From Actinokineospora diospyrosa (GTDB lineage Bacteria; Actinomycetota; Actinomycetes; Mycobacteriales; Pseudonocardiaceae): DNA of 64,000 nt. The DNA lies in contig NZ_JAMTCO010000006.1 of the NCBI RefSeq assembly GCF_024171925.1, forward strand, positions 62,001-126,000. The letters run 5' to 3'. Shown in pieces: positions 7,675-15,978 of the stretch. Numbering within the stretch: the first letter of the stretch is position 1; each line of letters begins with the position of its first letter. The translations under genes and the position numbers were made by a program. The notes beneath the pieces were generated by a model. It saw nothing but the letters and a program-made list of their open reading frames with translations, did no database searches and was not told where the DNA came from.

Positions 7675-7905
7675 GGCACCAGCGAGTCCGACTGTCCAGG
7701 TGCTGGGTTGGCAGGGATGACGAGGGCGGGCGGGGCTGGCACCGTCGGGTCCGAGTGCCCAGTGGTCGGCCAGGTGGGCTGAGGTGGGCGGCAGTCGAGT
7801 TGGCACCGCAGGGTCTGAGTGTCCAAGGGCTGGGTTTGTGGGTTGGGGCGGACCTGACGGAGGGCGGGCTGGCACCGCTGCGTCCGAGGTTTTTTGGGGG
7901 TGGTT
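7675..7905 (+). repeat. Degenerate tandem array attached to copy 1 (about 4 units)
   Basis: Units start with a GGCACC landmark at 7675, 7738, 7802 and 7871 (steps of 63, 64 and 69 bp). Each unit carries TCCGA-TGTCCA and CTGGG landmarks and, in the later part, GGGGCGGACCTGACGG. The same unit type follows copy 3 and precedes copy 2. From 7906 to the protease start at 8274 I see no further structure beyond the ribosome site. Confidence 0.8.
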
Positions 7906-8273
7906 GGGGGCAAGGCCGAGGTTCAGATGGCGAGATCAAAGCTCGGATCCGACTAACATTCACAGTCTGCCGGAAACTCGCGAGCGCGGGGCAACCGCGA
8001 CGCGAATGACGCGTCTTCTGCATTCGAGGCGAGGAATCGCTGGCATCGGGCCAGTTCCGCTGGCCCTGGCCGGGTTTTGTTCAACGACTTGGCTCAAGTC
8101 TGTGAAAAGCGGCCCGAGGGTTGTCTCTTGTCCGGGAGGCGCGCCAGGTAGGAGAGTCGTCGGTCAGCGGCCGGAAGTCCCGCCGGTCGTCAGGGATTGG
8201 TGCTCGGAGAGTGTGGTTTGTCCATTCTCCTAATCCTGCGTGCGCCGACCCTGGTCAGGAAAGGCTATGGATC

Positions 8274-9488
8274 ATGCCATTCAGCGTTAAGAAGTCACTC
8301 ATCGCCGCTGCGGCGGCTTCGGCGTTGGTGCCGTTGGTGATTGCCATGAGCGGGTCGGCGACGGCTGCTCAGCAGCCCGCGCAGCCCAAGTACCAGCCGG
8401 AGATGGTGGCTGTGTTGGCGAAGACCCTGGGTACCGACGAGAAGGGGGCGGTTGCCCGGCTGGACAAGGAGGCCGACCAGCAGCAGCGGCTTGAGGGGTT
8501 GGCCCGTGGTGGGGCGCGGATCGACGGCGCGTTCGTTGACGGTGCGGGGAACCTGACGGTCAACGCGGCGGATGCCGGGGTCGCGGCGAAGGCCCGTGCG
8601 GCTGGCCTCGGGGTGCGCGTGCCAGCTCGTGGCGAGGCCGCGCTGAACAAGGTCCAGGCGCAGCTCGACCAGATCGCCGCTCGGCAGGTGCCCGCCGGGG
8701 TGGCGGCGTGGAGCGTGGACGTGGCCAACGACGTGGTCAAGGTCGAGGTGAGCGACGCGCGGAGCCCGCAGGCCAAGGCGTTCCTGGCCGAGGCGGCCCG
8801 GTTCGGGTCCGCGGTGCGGGTGGAGAACACCGCGACGACGCTGCAGGCGCAGGCGGTGGTGTACCCGGGTAGCAAGATGAACATCAACGGTGGCAGCGGC
8901 TATTGCTCCGTCGGTTTCGGTGCGCGCAATTCCTCCGGCGTGCAGTACCTGGTCAGTGCGGGTCACTGCGTTGCGGGTCTGCCGTCGCTGTACTTCAACG
9001 GTGCGGCGTTCGCGAAGGGCACCAACACCAGGTACGCGCTCGGCAGCAACAGTGTTGACATGGGCATTGCCAAGATTAACTCGGGCAACTCCATCGCAAC
9101 GCAGGTCGGCACGTGGGGCGCGCAGGGCACTATTGCGGTGCGCGGCGGTACCCGTGCGTCCGTGGGCGCCTCGATCTGCAAGTCCGGCGCCACCACCGGC
9201 TGGACCTGCGGCACGATCAAGGCCTACAACGTGACCGTCACCTACACCGACCCCAACGGCGGTCCGGACACCGTGGTCCGCGGCCTCGCCAGCTCCTCGG
9301 TCTGCACCATGGGCGGCGACAGCGGCGGTGCCTACATCTCCGGCAACCAGGCCCAGGGCATGACCTCCGGCGGCCCGACCGGCCAGCAGTGCACCTTCAA
9401 CGGCGGCAACCAGAGCGGCAAGTCCTCGTACTTCCAGCCGCTGAGCGACGCCCTGTCCTACTACGGCCTCACCCTCAACGTCGGCTGA
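8274..9488 (+). CDS. Secreted S1 family serine protease (alpha-lytic/streptogrisin-like)
   Basis: ATG at 8274 lies behind AGGAAAGG. The 404-residue preproenzyme has a signal peptide (residues 1-31, ending SATAA), a propeptide of about 165 residues of the alpha-lytic protease type, and a catalytic domain from about residue 193. The catalytic triad is visible: His231 in SAGHC, Asp262 in SVDMGIAK and Ser350 in GGDSGGA. Cysteines at 211/232, 302/312 and 344/373 fit the usual disulfides. It should be exported, fold with help of its propeptide and mature by self-cleavage. A strong terminator follows, then a regulator gene whose paralog sits beside another S1 protease at 54 kb. Confidence 0.95.
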   Translation: MPFSVKKSLIAAAAASALVPLVIAMSGSATAAQQPAQPKYQPEMVAVLAKTLGTDEKGAVARLDKEADQQQRLEGLARGGARIDGAFVDGAGNLTVNAADAGVAAKARAAGLGVRVPARGEAALNKVQAQLDQIAARQVPAGVAAWSVDVANDVVKVEVSDARSPQAKAFLAEAARFGSAVRVENTATTLQAQAVVYPGSKMNINGGSGYCSVGFGARNSSGVQYLVSAGHCVAGLPSLYFNGAAFAKGTNTRYALGSNSVDMGIAKINSGNSIATQVGTWGAQGTIAVRGGTRASVGASICKSGATTGWTCGTIKAYNVTVTYTDPNGGPDTVVRGLASSSVCTMGGDSGGAYISGNQAQGMTSGGPTGQQCTFNGGNQSGKSSYFQPLSDALSYYGLTLNVG

Positions 9489-9504
9489 TCGGCGATCGGT
9501 CACG

Positions 9505-9543
9505 CACCGTCGCTGTCACCTCACGGGGGTGGCAGCGGCGGTG
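9505..9543 (+). terminator. Hairpin terminator after the S1 protease gene
   Basis: CACCGTCGCTGTCACC (9505-9520) can pair with GGTGGCAGCGGCGGTG (9528-9543), a 16-bp stem with two G-U pairs and a 7-base loop, starting 17 bp after the stop codon. A short T-containing run (TTCGTTGAG) follows. Confidence 0.75.
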
Positions 9544-9597
9544 TTCGTTGAGTGATACTGCCTCCTCGCCAACGACGACCCGCGAGCGAGGAGCGCC

Positions 9598-10527
9598 TTG
9601 ACCCGGTTCCCGCCACCCGAGGACCGCAGCCGAGCCGGTCAGCACGAGGAGACCTTCGGCGCGGCGCTGCGGGCCGCGATCAGCAAGCGCGACCTGACCC
9701 TCGACCGGATCCGCAGCAGGCTGGCCGCGCGCGGCGTCGAGATCAGCCTGGCCACCCTCAGCTACTGGCAGCAGGGCCGCAGCCGACCGGAGCGGCCCAA
9801 GTCGCTGCGGGCGCTGCGCGAGCTCGAGGCCATCCTCAACCTGCGGCCGAACGCCCTGTTCGACCTGCTTGACGCGCCCAAGCCGCGGGGTCGCCCGCTG
9901 GCCACCAACGGGGTCACCGGCCGTCACCTCTACGGCGAGGACTCGCCCATGCGGCGCATCCTGGGCGGCTCGTTCGAGCGCTTCAACGAGGGCGTCCTGC
10001 CGCTCACCCTGTCCGAGACGTGCACCGTCGACGCGACCCGCTCGCTGCGCCGGATCACCACCACCCAGGTGCTGCGCGCGGTGCGCGACAACCAGGACCG
10101 GTTCCTGTACGTGCACGGCGTCGACGAGGGCGACGTCATGCCCTCGGAGATCCGGGTGCGCTCGGGCACGCTCGGTGAGGTCCGGATCGACCACGAGGCG
10201 GGCTTCCTCGCCGCGGAGATCCACTTCGGCCGCTCGCTGGCCAGGAACGAGACCGCCATCGTCGAGTACGACACCGTCCTCGGCGAGAGCGCGATCCCCT
10301 CCCGCACGCACGAGCACCGCTTCCGCACCCCCGTGCACGCCTTCCTGCTGCGGGTCCGGTTCGACCCCACCGCGCCGCCCGCCCGCTGCGTCGGCTACTT
10401 CCGCCCCACCGTCCCCGCCGCCGCCAAGCAGCGCCAGCGCTTGATCCCCGACGCCTCCCACACCGTGCACACCTTCGTCCCCAAGTGCACGCCCGGCGTC
10501 TACGGGATGTCCTGGCGCTGGGAATGA
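9598..10527 (+). CDS. Helix-turn-helix regulator-like protein, paralog of the gene at 53906
   Basis: TTG start at 9598 with GAGGAG just before it; the 309-residue product has no better start. Residues about 18-85 contain an HTH-like region (LTLDRIRSRLAARGVEISLA then TLSYWQQGRSRPERPKSL), followed by a roughly 200-residue beta-rich domain ending YGMSWRWE. A paralog at 53906-54784 shares the order, the WQxGRxRPER motif and the ending PGxYxxxW. Both genes neighbour secreted serine protease genes: here S1 upstream and S8 downstream, there S1 convergent. A role in controlling protease expression is therefore an attractive inference. The C-terminal domain resembles no family I know. Confidence 0.8.
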   Translation: MTRFPPPEDRSRAGQHEETFGAALRAAISKRDLTLDRIRSRLAARGVEISLATLSYWQQGRSRPERPKSLRALRELEAILNLRPNALFDLLDAPKPRGRPLATNGVTGRHLYGEDSPMRRILGGSFERFNEGVLPLTLSETCTVDATRSLRRITTTQVLRAVRDNQDRFLYVHGVDEGDVMPSEIRVRSGTLGEVRIDHEAGFLAAEIHFGRSLARNETAIVEYDTVLGESAIPSRTHEHRFRTPVHAFLLRVRFDPTAPPARCVGYFRPTVPAAAKQRQRLIPDASHTVHTFVPKCTPGVYGMSWRWE

Positions 10528-10735
10528 GCGCGGCAGACCGAATGATGGAACGTCCACTGAGGACCTAAGTCATTCGCGTCCGGCGAGTCGACCGGCGCGA
10601 CCCCGGTGTGGATGACGGACAGTGCGGTGGGTGTCCAGTCTCGACTCCGAACGGGTGATCTCAGCGCGTGGAACGGAATCCGGCGCCGATTCGGTGACTT
10701 CCCGGCAATGGTGGCGTCATAGCCGCAGGGTGGAC

Positions 10736-10770
10736 CCCATTCCCGTGTTACACAATGGGAAGTGGGAATG
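10736..10770. promoter_or_regulatory. Nested inverted repeats upstream of the subtilase gene
   Basis: CATTCCC (10738-10744) is matched by GGGAATG (10764-10770), and CCCATT (10736-10741) by AATGGG (10754-10759), about 85-115 bp before the subtilase start. It is the most symmetrical part of the 325-bp gap 10528-10852 and could be an operator, perhaps for the adjacent HTH protein. Binding is not shown by the sequence. Confidence 0.35.
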
Positions 10771-10852
10771 CTGTTGGGGCAAATTCCGTCCGCATTCCTG
10801 TCAGGCTTTTCCTCGAAGCCCCACTCGGAGGGCCGTGAGGGAAGGCGCACCA

Positions 10853-12019
10853 ATGTCTACTCATTTCCGCGCGAAACTCGCCACAGCCGCTATCGCCGCG
10901 GCTGCGGTCGCCACCGCGCTCGCCACGCCTGCGCAGGCGGCGGAAGGCCAGGTCAGGGCCGCGTCCGGCACCGCGGTGAGCGGGTCGTACGTCGTGGTGT
11001 TCAAGGACGGGGTCGTGCACGCGGCCGCTGGTGAGCACGCCAAGAACTACGGCGGAACCGTCACCCACACCTATTCCTCGGTGTTGTCCGGGTACTCCGC
11101 GACGCTGTCCGAGCGGGCCGCGCGCCGAATCGCGGCCGACCCGGCGGTGGCGTACGTCGCCCAGGACGAGGTGGTCACCGCCGAGGGCACCCAGGCGAGC
11201 CCGCCGTGGGGTCTGGACCGGATCGACCAGCGGAACCTGCCGCTGAGCAAGTCCTACACCTACCCGGACAACGGCGGTAGCGGCGTCACCGCGTACGTCG
11301 TGGACACCGGTGTGCGGATCAGCCACTCCGAGTTCGGCGGCCGTGCGCGCAACGGGTTCGACGCGATCGACAACGACAACGTCGCCCAGGACGGCCACGG
11401 CCACGGCACCCACGTGGCGGGCATCGTCGGCGGCCGCACCTACGGTGTCGCCAAGCAGGTCAGCATCGTCGCGGTGCGCGTGCTCGGCGACAACGGCAGC
11501 GGCAGCATCTCCGGTGTCGTCGCGGGCATCGACTGGGTCGCCAAGGACGCGGCGGGCAAGAAGGCCGTCGCGAACCTGAGCCTCGGCGGCGGCACCAACT
11601 CCACTGTGGACACCGCTGTGCAGAAGGCGATCCGCGCGGGTGTCACCTTCGTGGTCGCTGCGGGCAACTCCAACGCCGACGCCTCCGGCTTCTCCCCGGC
11701 CCGCGTCCCCGAGGCGATCACCGTCGCCGCGTCCGACAACACCGACCGCCGCGCCTCCTTCTCCAACTACGGCAACGGCGTCGACATCTTCGGCCCCGGC
11801 GTCGACATCAAGTCGGCCTGGCGCACCTCCGACTCCGCCACCCAGACCGTGAGCGGCACCTCCCAGGCCACCCCGCACGTCGCGGGCGCCGCCGCCCTCT
11901 ACCTGACCGGCCGCACCGCCACCCCCGCCCAGGTCCGCGACGCCCTCGTCGCCAACGCCACCAAGAACAAGATCACCGACCCCCGCAGCCCCAACAACCT
12001 CGTCTACACCGGCGCCTGA
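10853..12019 (+). CDS. Secreted subtilisin-like serine protease (S8) with I9 propeptide
   Basis: ATG at 10853 follows AGGGAAGG. The 388-residue preproenzyme has a signal peptide (residues 1-30, ATPAQAA), an inhibitor-I9 type propeptide (about 43-108, SGSYVVVFKDGV to VAYVAQDE) and a peptidase S8 domain. Catalytic residues are Asp151 (VVDTGV), His184 (GHGTHVAG) and Ser337 (GTSQATPHVAG), with oxyanion Asn272 (AAGN). Layout and length match proteinase K-like secreted subtilases of actinomycetes. It lies 325 bp after the HTH regulator, and its own terminator follows directly, so it is probably expressed alone. Broad protein degradation outside the cell is the expected role. Confidence 0.96.
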   Translation: MSTHFRAKLATAAIAAAAVATALATPAQAAEGQVRAASGTAVSGSYVVVFKDGVVHAAAGEHAKNYGGTVTHTYSSVLSGYSATLSERAARRIAADPAVAYVAQDEVVTAEGTQASPPWGLDRIDQRNLPLSKSYTYPDNGGSGVTAYVVDTGVRISHSEFGGRARNGFDAIDNDNVAQDGHGHGTHVAGIVGGRTYGVAKQVSIVAVRVLGDNGSGSISGVVAGIDWVAKDAAGKKAVANLSLGGGTNSTVDTAVQKAIRAGVTFVVAAGNSNADASGFSPARVPEAITVAASDNTDRRASFSNYGNGVDIFGPGVDIKSAWRTSDSATQTVSGTSQATPHVAGAAALYLTGRTATPAQVRDALVANATKNKITDPRSPNNLVYTGA

Positions 12020-12032
12020 TCCCCACATCCCA

Positions 12033-12065
12033 GCGCCCGCCCCGGACAGGCACCGGGGCGGGCGC
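12033..12065 (+). terminator. Hairpin terminator after the subtilase gene
   Basis: GCGCCCGCCCCGG (12033-12045) and CCGGGGCGGGCGC (12053-12065) form a perfect 13-bp stem with a 7-base loop, 13 bp after the stop codon. No T-run follows, as is common in GC-rich actinomycetes. Confidence 0.85.
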
Positions 12066-12088
12066 TCGATGTTCCCTGCGCAAGCCCC

Positions 12089-12310
12089 CAAATGCACAGC
12101 CTACCGAGGAAGTCCGACACAACGGCAGCACTGATCGCGCGCTGTGGACAGCAGGGGACTTTGTGGACAAGCAACCACCACAACCAGCCCCCGCAAGATC
12201 ATCTGCCACAAGAGCCCCCGATATACAGCCTACCGACGGGCACCGACAGAACGGCAGCAGCGACGGAAGACTGTGGACAACCGGGATCGTTGTGGACAAC
12301 CCACTCAGAC
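12089..12310 (-). repeat. Two tandem units with paired TTGTCCACA sites
   Basis: Read on the minus strand, two related units contain a GGCTGTATATCGGGGGC-type motif and a pair of 9-mers. TGTGGACAA (TTGTCCACA on the minus strand) occurs at 12162, 12272 and 12291, with a one-base variant at 12143. Within each pair the start points are 19 bp apart. The same units occur at 12775-12900 and 27625-27850. TTGTCCACA equals the actinobacterial DnaA-box consensus; binding is not established here. Confidence 0.75.
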
Positions 12311-12339
12311 TCTGCCGCAGCGGTCCGGACACTCGGAGC

Positions 12340-12487
12340 CTCCGGCGCTACCCCCAGCTGCCGTCAGGTCCGCCCCAGCCCACCTGCCCAGCGCCTGGAC
12401 ACTCGGACTTGGCGGTGTCATCCCAGCCCGTTCTCGGCTGTCCTGCCAGCCCAGCGCCTGGACAGTCGGAGTCGCTGGTGCCAACTG
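12340..12487 (-). repeat. Degenerate tandem array attached to copy 2 (about 2-3 units)
   Basis: In reverse orientation, landmarks recur at about 12345, 12414 and 12477 (steps of about 69 and 63 bp), with CGCCTGGACA-TCGGA and CCGTCAGGTCCGCCCCAGCC segments matching the arrays at 7675 and 28140. It directly abuts the palindromic core on the side expected for an inverted copy. Confidence 0.75.
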
Positions 12488-12630
12488 CTCGATGGGGTGG
12501 ACCTGCTTTGTGTGGGGGAGCGGCACCCGTAGCGTTTCCGCGCGGCAGGGCCATGCTTTTCGGCCCCTGCTTTGCGGTTCTGCCACGGGTGTCGTAGGGG
12601 CCCCGCGCAAAACAGGTCCACCGCATCGAG
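12488..12630 (-). repeat. Long palindromic element, copy 2 (inverted)
   Basis: 143 bp, starting CTCGATGGGGTGGACCTG and ending CAGGTCCACCGCATCGAG. It is inverted relative to copies 1 and 3. The central CATGCTTTTCGGCCCCTGC shows the inner hairpin. Arm bases differ from copy 1 (TGGACC instead of CGAACT), but both arms carry the change, so pairing is kept. Confidence 0.9.
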
Positions 12631-12755
12631 CTCTTCGCATTGTCGCGGATCGGGCGCCGATGTTGCCGCCAGGCAACGAGGCGTCCGATCCAGGGTCGCC
12701 GAGCTCGCCGCCAGGCGACGAGGCCGACCCCGAAGCCACCGAACCCCTTCCCCCG
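12631..12755 (-). repeat. Conserved leading block, copy 2 (inverted)
   Basis: Reverse complement of the block before copy 1: GCATTGTCGCGGATCGGGCG, GTTGCCGCCAGGCAACGAGG and GCCGCCAGGCGACGAGGCC are the shared landmarks. It runs on into CCGCACCCCCAGCAACGGC, also found inverted upstream of copy 3, and then into a paired-9-mer unit. Confidence 0.75.
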
Positions 12756-12774
12756 CACCCCCAGCAACGGCATA

Positions 12775-12900
12775 CGCCAAGATCAACCTGACCGAAAGCC
12801 CCCAATACACAGCCTACCGATCACCACCGACAGGACGACGGCTCCGACGGGCGCCTGTGTACAGCCACCCCCATTGTGGACAACCACCACCGAGCAGACG
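12775..12900 (-). repeat. Third unit with TTGTCCACA-type site near copy 2
   Basis: Contains CGCCAAGATCAACCTGA, CCCCCAATACACAGCCTACC and one TGTGGACAA at 12875, matching in reverse the segment at 27770-27865 that precedes copy 3. It shows that the paired-site units, the leading block and the palindrome belong to one composite element. Confidence 0.7.
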
Positions 12901-12946
12901 CATACAGCAAACCAAGGCGAACAACCCCCACTACGCCCCAGAAACA

Positions 12947-12980
12947 CCGGAGGGGCCGTCGAGACCGACGGCCCCTCCGG
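12947..12980 (-). terminator. Terminator of the minus-strand amine catabolism operon
   Basis: CCGGAGGGGCCGTC (12947-12960) and GACGGCCCCTCCGG (12967-12980) form a perfect 14-bp stem with a 6-base loop, 13 bp beyond the stop of the small membrane gene at 12993. It marks the likely end of transcription from the operon above. Confidence 0.85.
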
Positions 12981-12992
12981 GAGATTCGCGCG

Positions 12993-13145
12993 TCAGAACA
13001 CCAGCACCGCGAGCAGGATCAACGCGAGCGCCACCGCCACGATGGTGGGGATCAGGGCGGGTGACCTGCGGTAGTGGCTCTGCACCGAAGTCGTGCGGAA
13101 CCAGCTACCGGGCAACCGACGGCGGTGCTGTTGGACCCTTGGCAT
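12993..13145 (-). CDS. Small single-helix membrane protein (50 aa)
   Basis: Read directly from the sequence. ATG at 13145, with GGGAG ten bases upstream; TGA at 12995. Residues 1-28 are basic (MPRVQQHRRRLPGSWFRTTS) and residues 29-50 are one hydrophobic helix (ALIPTIVAVALALILLAVLV) ending at Phe50. It lies 78 bp after gabT and is followed at once by a strong terminator, so it is probably the last gene of the amine operon. Third positions are nearly all G or C. Function unknown. A helper of a transporter or membrane enzyme is possible, but nothing in the sequence proves it. Confidence 0.65.
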   Translation of the reverse strand: MPRVQQHRRRLPGSWFRTTSVQSHYRRSPALIPTIVAVALALILLAVLVF

Positions 13146-13223
13146 CGCTACTCACTCCCGTTGTGCGGACCGTTGTGCGGATGTTGACGCGATCACCGTT
13201 CACGTACCACCGTTGTCCGGCGG

Positions 13224-14504
13224 TCACACCTGTCCGAGTGAATCAATGGCGTCGCACAGCACGGAGACCCCGTGGTCGAGCAGGTCCGTGGGGATGACCA
13301 GCGGCGGGATCAGGCGGATCACGTTGTTGTGGGTTCCGCAGGTCAGGACGATCACGCCCGCTTCGTGGCAGCGGGTGGCGACCGCGTGGGCGGTGGTGGG
13401 GGAGGGGGTGCTGTCGGGGGCGGCGAACTCCAGGCCGATCATGGCGCCGCGGCCGCGGACCTCGGCCAGGTGGGGGCCGGTGCGTGGGGCTAGGCGGGCG
13501 GTGACGCGAGTGAAGATCCGGATGGCGGCGGCGGCCAGGTCGTTGGTGAGCATCAGGTCCATGGTGGCCAGGGCCGCCGCGCACGCCAGGGGGTTGCCGC
13601 CGTAGGTACCGCCCAGGCCGCCGGGGTGCACGGCGTTCATCAGCTCGGCGCGGCCGGTGACGGCGGCCAGGGGGAGGCCGCCCGCGATGCCCTTGGCGGT
13701 GGTGATCAGGTCCGGGACGACGTCCTCGTGCTCGCTGGCGAACCAGGTGCCGGTGCGGCAGAAGCCGGTTTGGACCTCGTCGGCGATGAAGACGATGCCG
13801 TTGGCGCGGCACCAGTCCGCGATCGCAGGCAGGAAACCGGGGGCGGGCACGATGTAGCCGCCCTCGCCCTGGATGGGTTCGATCAGCAGCGCGGCCAGGT
13901 TGTCGGCGCCCACCTGCGCGTCGAGGTGGCTGATGGCGCGCTGGGCGGCCTCCTGACCGGTCATGTCCGCCGGGTCGCGCAGGGGGTAGGACATGGGCGC
14001 CCGGTAGATCTCACCGGCGAAGGGCCCGAACCGGTGCTTGTACGGGCGGTTCTTGGCGGTCAGCGCGAGGGTCAGGTTCGTGCGGCCGTGGTAGGCGTGG
14101 TCGAAGACCGCGACGGCGGAGCGGCCGGTGGCGTGGCGGGCGACCTTGATGGCGTTCTCCACCGCCTCGGCGCCGGAGGTGAACAGGGCGGAGCGCTTCT
14201 CGTGCGAGCCGGGGGTCAGCTCGTTGAGCCGCTCGCACACCTCGACGTAGCCCTCGTAGGGGTTGACCATGAAGCAGGCGTGGGTGAACTCCGTCGCCTG
14301 GCGTGCGACGGCGGCGACCACGGCGGGGGCCGCGTTGCCGACCGTGGTGACGCCGATGCCGGAGCCGAGGTCGATCAGCCGGGTGCCGTCCTGGTCGAGC
14401 AGCACCCCCGGTTCCGCGCTGGTCGCGAAGTGCCCGGGCAGCAGGCTGCTGACCCCGGAGGCCACCGCCGCCGAGCGGCGGGCCACGAGCGGGTGGGTGT
14501 CCAT
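13224..14504 (-). CDS. gabT: 4-aminobutyrate aminotransferase
   Basis: ATG at 14504 with GAAAGG upstream gives 426 residues, normal for the family. It is a class III PLP aminotransferase: SGAEAVENAIKVARHATGR binds phosphate, ADEVQTGF holds the PLP-contacting Asp242, and Lys271 in TTAKGIAGG forms the internal aldimine. It should transfer the amino group of GABA to 2-oxoglutarate, giving succinate semialdehyde, which the adjacent dehydrogenase oxidises. The gene lies 20 bp after that dehydrogenase within a five-enzyme operon for amines, so GABA as substrate is well supported by context. Related omega-amino acids are possible. Confidence 0.92.
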   Translation of the reverse strand: MDTHPLVARRSAAVASGVSSLLPGHFATSAEPGVLLDQDGTRLIDLGSGIGVTTVGNAAPAVVAAVARQATEFTHACFMVNPYEGYVEVCERLNELTPGSHEKRSALFTSGAEAVENAIKVARHATGRSAVAVFDHAYHGRTNLTLALTAKNRPYKHRFGPFAGEIYRAPMSYPLRDPADMTGQEAAQRAISHLDAQVGADNLAALLIEPIQGEGGYIVPAPGFLPAIADWCRANGIVFIADEVQTGFCRTGTWFASEHEDVVPDLITTAKGIAGGLPLAAVTGRAELMNAVHPGGLGGTYGGNPLACAAALATMDLMLTNDLAAAAIRIFTRVTARLAPRTGPHLAEVRGRGAMIGLEFAAPDSTPSPTTAHAVATRCHEAGVIVLTCGTHNNVIRLIPPLVIPTDLLDHGVSVLCDAIDSLGQV

Positions 14505-14524
14505 GGTCGAGACCTTTCGCGGGG

Positions 14525-15961
14525 TCACAGCTCGACGCCGGTGAGCACGAGCACCCGGTCGTCGGTGAGGTCGTGCATGGCGGAGCGGACGCCTTCGCGG
14601 CCGGTGCCGGAGTCCTTGACGCCGCCGTAGGGCATCTGGTCGGCCCGGAACGAGGGCACGTCGCCGACGATCACCGCGCCGACCTCGAGCCGGGCGTGCG
14701 CGCGGAACGCGGTGCCGAGGTCGTGGGTGAACACGCCGGTCTGCAGGCCGAACCGGGAGTCGTTGACCGCCGCGAACGCCTCGTCGACCGAGTCCACCGG
14801 ATCCACGGTGACCACCGGCCCGAACACCTCTTCGCGGTGCACCTTGGCGGTGCGCGGGACATCGGTGAGCACGGTCGGCGCGAACGCGGTGCCGACGCGG
14901 TCGTTGCCGGTCCGCACCGTCGCCCCCGCGTCGAGCGCCTCCTCGACCCACTGGTGCACCCGTCGCGCCGCGGCCGTGTCGATCAACGGCCCGACCTCGG
15001 TGGCGTCGTCACCTGGCGCTCCCACGGTCAGCCGCTCGACGGCGGCAACCAGGAGATCGACGAACGCGGCGTAGTGCGTGCGCGGCACGAAGACCCGTTG
15101 CACCGCAATGCATGACTGGCCCGCTGAATACATCGCGAAGGTCGCGATCCGCGCGGCTGCATAGGCCAGATCGGCATCCGCGGTGTAGTCCGGGCAGATC
15201 ACGGCGGCGGCGTTTCCGCCGAGTTCGAGGACGACCTGCTTACGCGGCACCGCGTCTCGAATGGACCAACCGATCTCGACGGACCCGGTGAAGCTGACCA
15301 CCGGTAACCGAGGATCGGTGACCAGCTGCCCGGCGACCTCATTGGTGGTCGGCAGGATCGACCACGAACCGGCGGGAAGATCGGTCTCGGCGAGGATCTC
15401 ACCGAGAGCGAGTGCCGACAACGGCGTCGCGGGCGCTGGCTTGAGCACGAACGGCGCGCCCACCGCGATCGCGGGGGCGACCTTGTGCGCGACAAGGTTG
15501 AGCGGGAAGTTGAACGGCGTGATCCCCAGCACCGGCCCGCGGGCCACTCGGCGGACCATCGCAACGCGGCCTGAGCTCCCGGGATCGGTGTCCAGCCGCT
15601 GCAGTTCACCCGACCAGCGGCGTGCTTCCTCGGCGGCCCAACGGAACGTCGAGACCGCGCGGGAGACCTCGACCCTGGCCCACCGGATCGGCTTGCCGTT
15701 CTCGGCCGTGATCAGGCGGGCCAACTCCTCCCCGCGCTCGGCGAGTCGGGTGCTCACGTGCATCAATGCGGTGGCGCGGACGTGAGCGGGCAATGTTGCG
15801 GTCTCAGCCCGCGCGGCCGCCGCGGCGGCGATGGCGGTCTCGATGTCCTCGGCCGAGGCGAGGCTGGTCGTGGCGACGAGGCTGTCATCGGCGGGGTGGC
15901 GCACATCGAGTCGGATCGGGCTGGTCGAGGGCTTCCCCGCCACCCAGTACGGCACGGTCAT
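14525..15961 (-). CDS. Succinate-semialdehyde dehydrogenase (aldehyde dehydrogenase family)
   Basis: ATG at 15961 with GGAAGGA nine bases upstream; 478 residues. NAD(P)-binding and catalytic motifs are ITPFNFPLN, LKPAPATPLSA, SFTGSVEIG, Glu246 in LELGGN and Cys284 in AGQSCIAVQR. The protein resembles the SSADH/methylglutarate-semialdehyde group by its ARGPVLGITPFNFPLNL stretch. Placed between an aminobutyraldehyde dehydrogenase and GABA aminotransferase, it most likely oxidises succinate semialdehyde to succinate and so feeds the TCA cycle. Exact substrate and cofactor preference cannot be decided from sequence. Confidence 0.88.
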   Translation of the reverse strand: MTVPYWVAGKPSTSPIRLDVRHPADDSLVATTSLASAEDIETAIAAAAAARAETATLPAHVRATALMHVSTRLAERGEELARLITAENGKPIRWARVEVSRAVSTFRWAAEEARRWSGELQRLDTDPGSSGRVAMVRRVARGPVLGITPFNFPLNLVAHKVAPAIAVGAPFVLKPAPATPLSALALGEILAETDLPAGSWSILPTTNEVAGQLVTDPRLPVVSFTGSVEIGWSIRDAVPRKQVVLELGGNAAAVICPDYTADADLAYAAARIATFAMYSAGQSCIAVQRVFVPRTHYAAFVDLLVAAVERLTVGAPGDDATEVGPLIDTAAARRVHQWVEEALDAGATVRTGNDRVGTAFAPTVLTDVPRTAKVHREEVFGPVVTVDPVDSVDEAFAAVNDSRFGLQTGVFTHDLGTAFRAHARLEVGAVIVGDVPSFRADQMPYGGVKDSGTGREGVRSAMHDLTDDRVLVLTGVEL

Positions 15962-15978
15962 GCTCGTGGTCCTTCCGG

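Noticed and set aside
7532-7782. Short plus-strand frames inside palindrome copy 1
   Set aside because: They start within the hairpin, change frame between copies and have no ribosome site.
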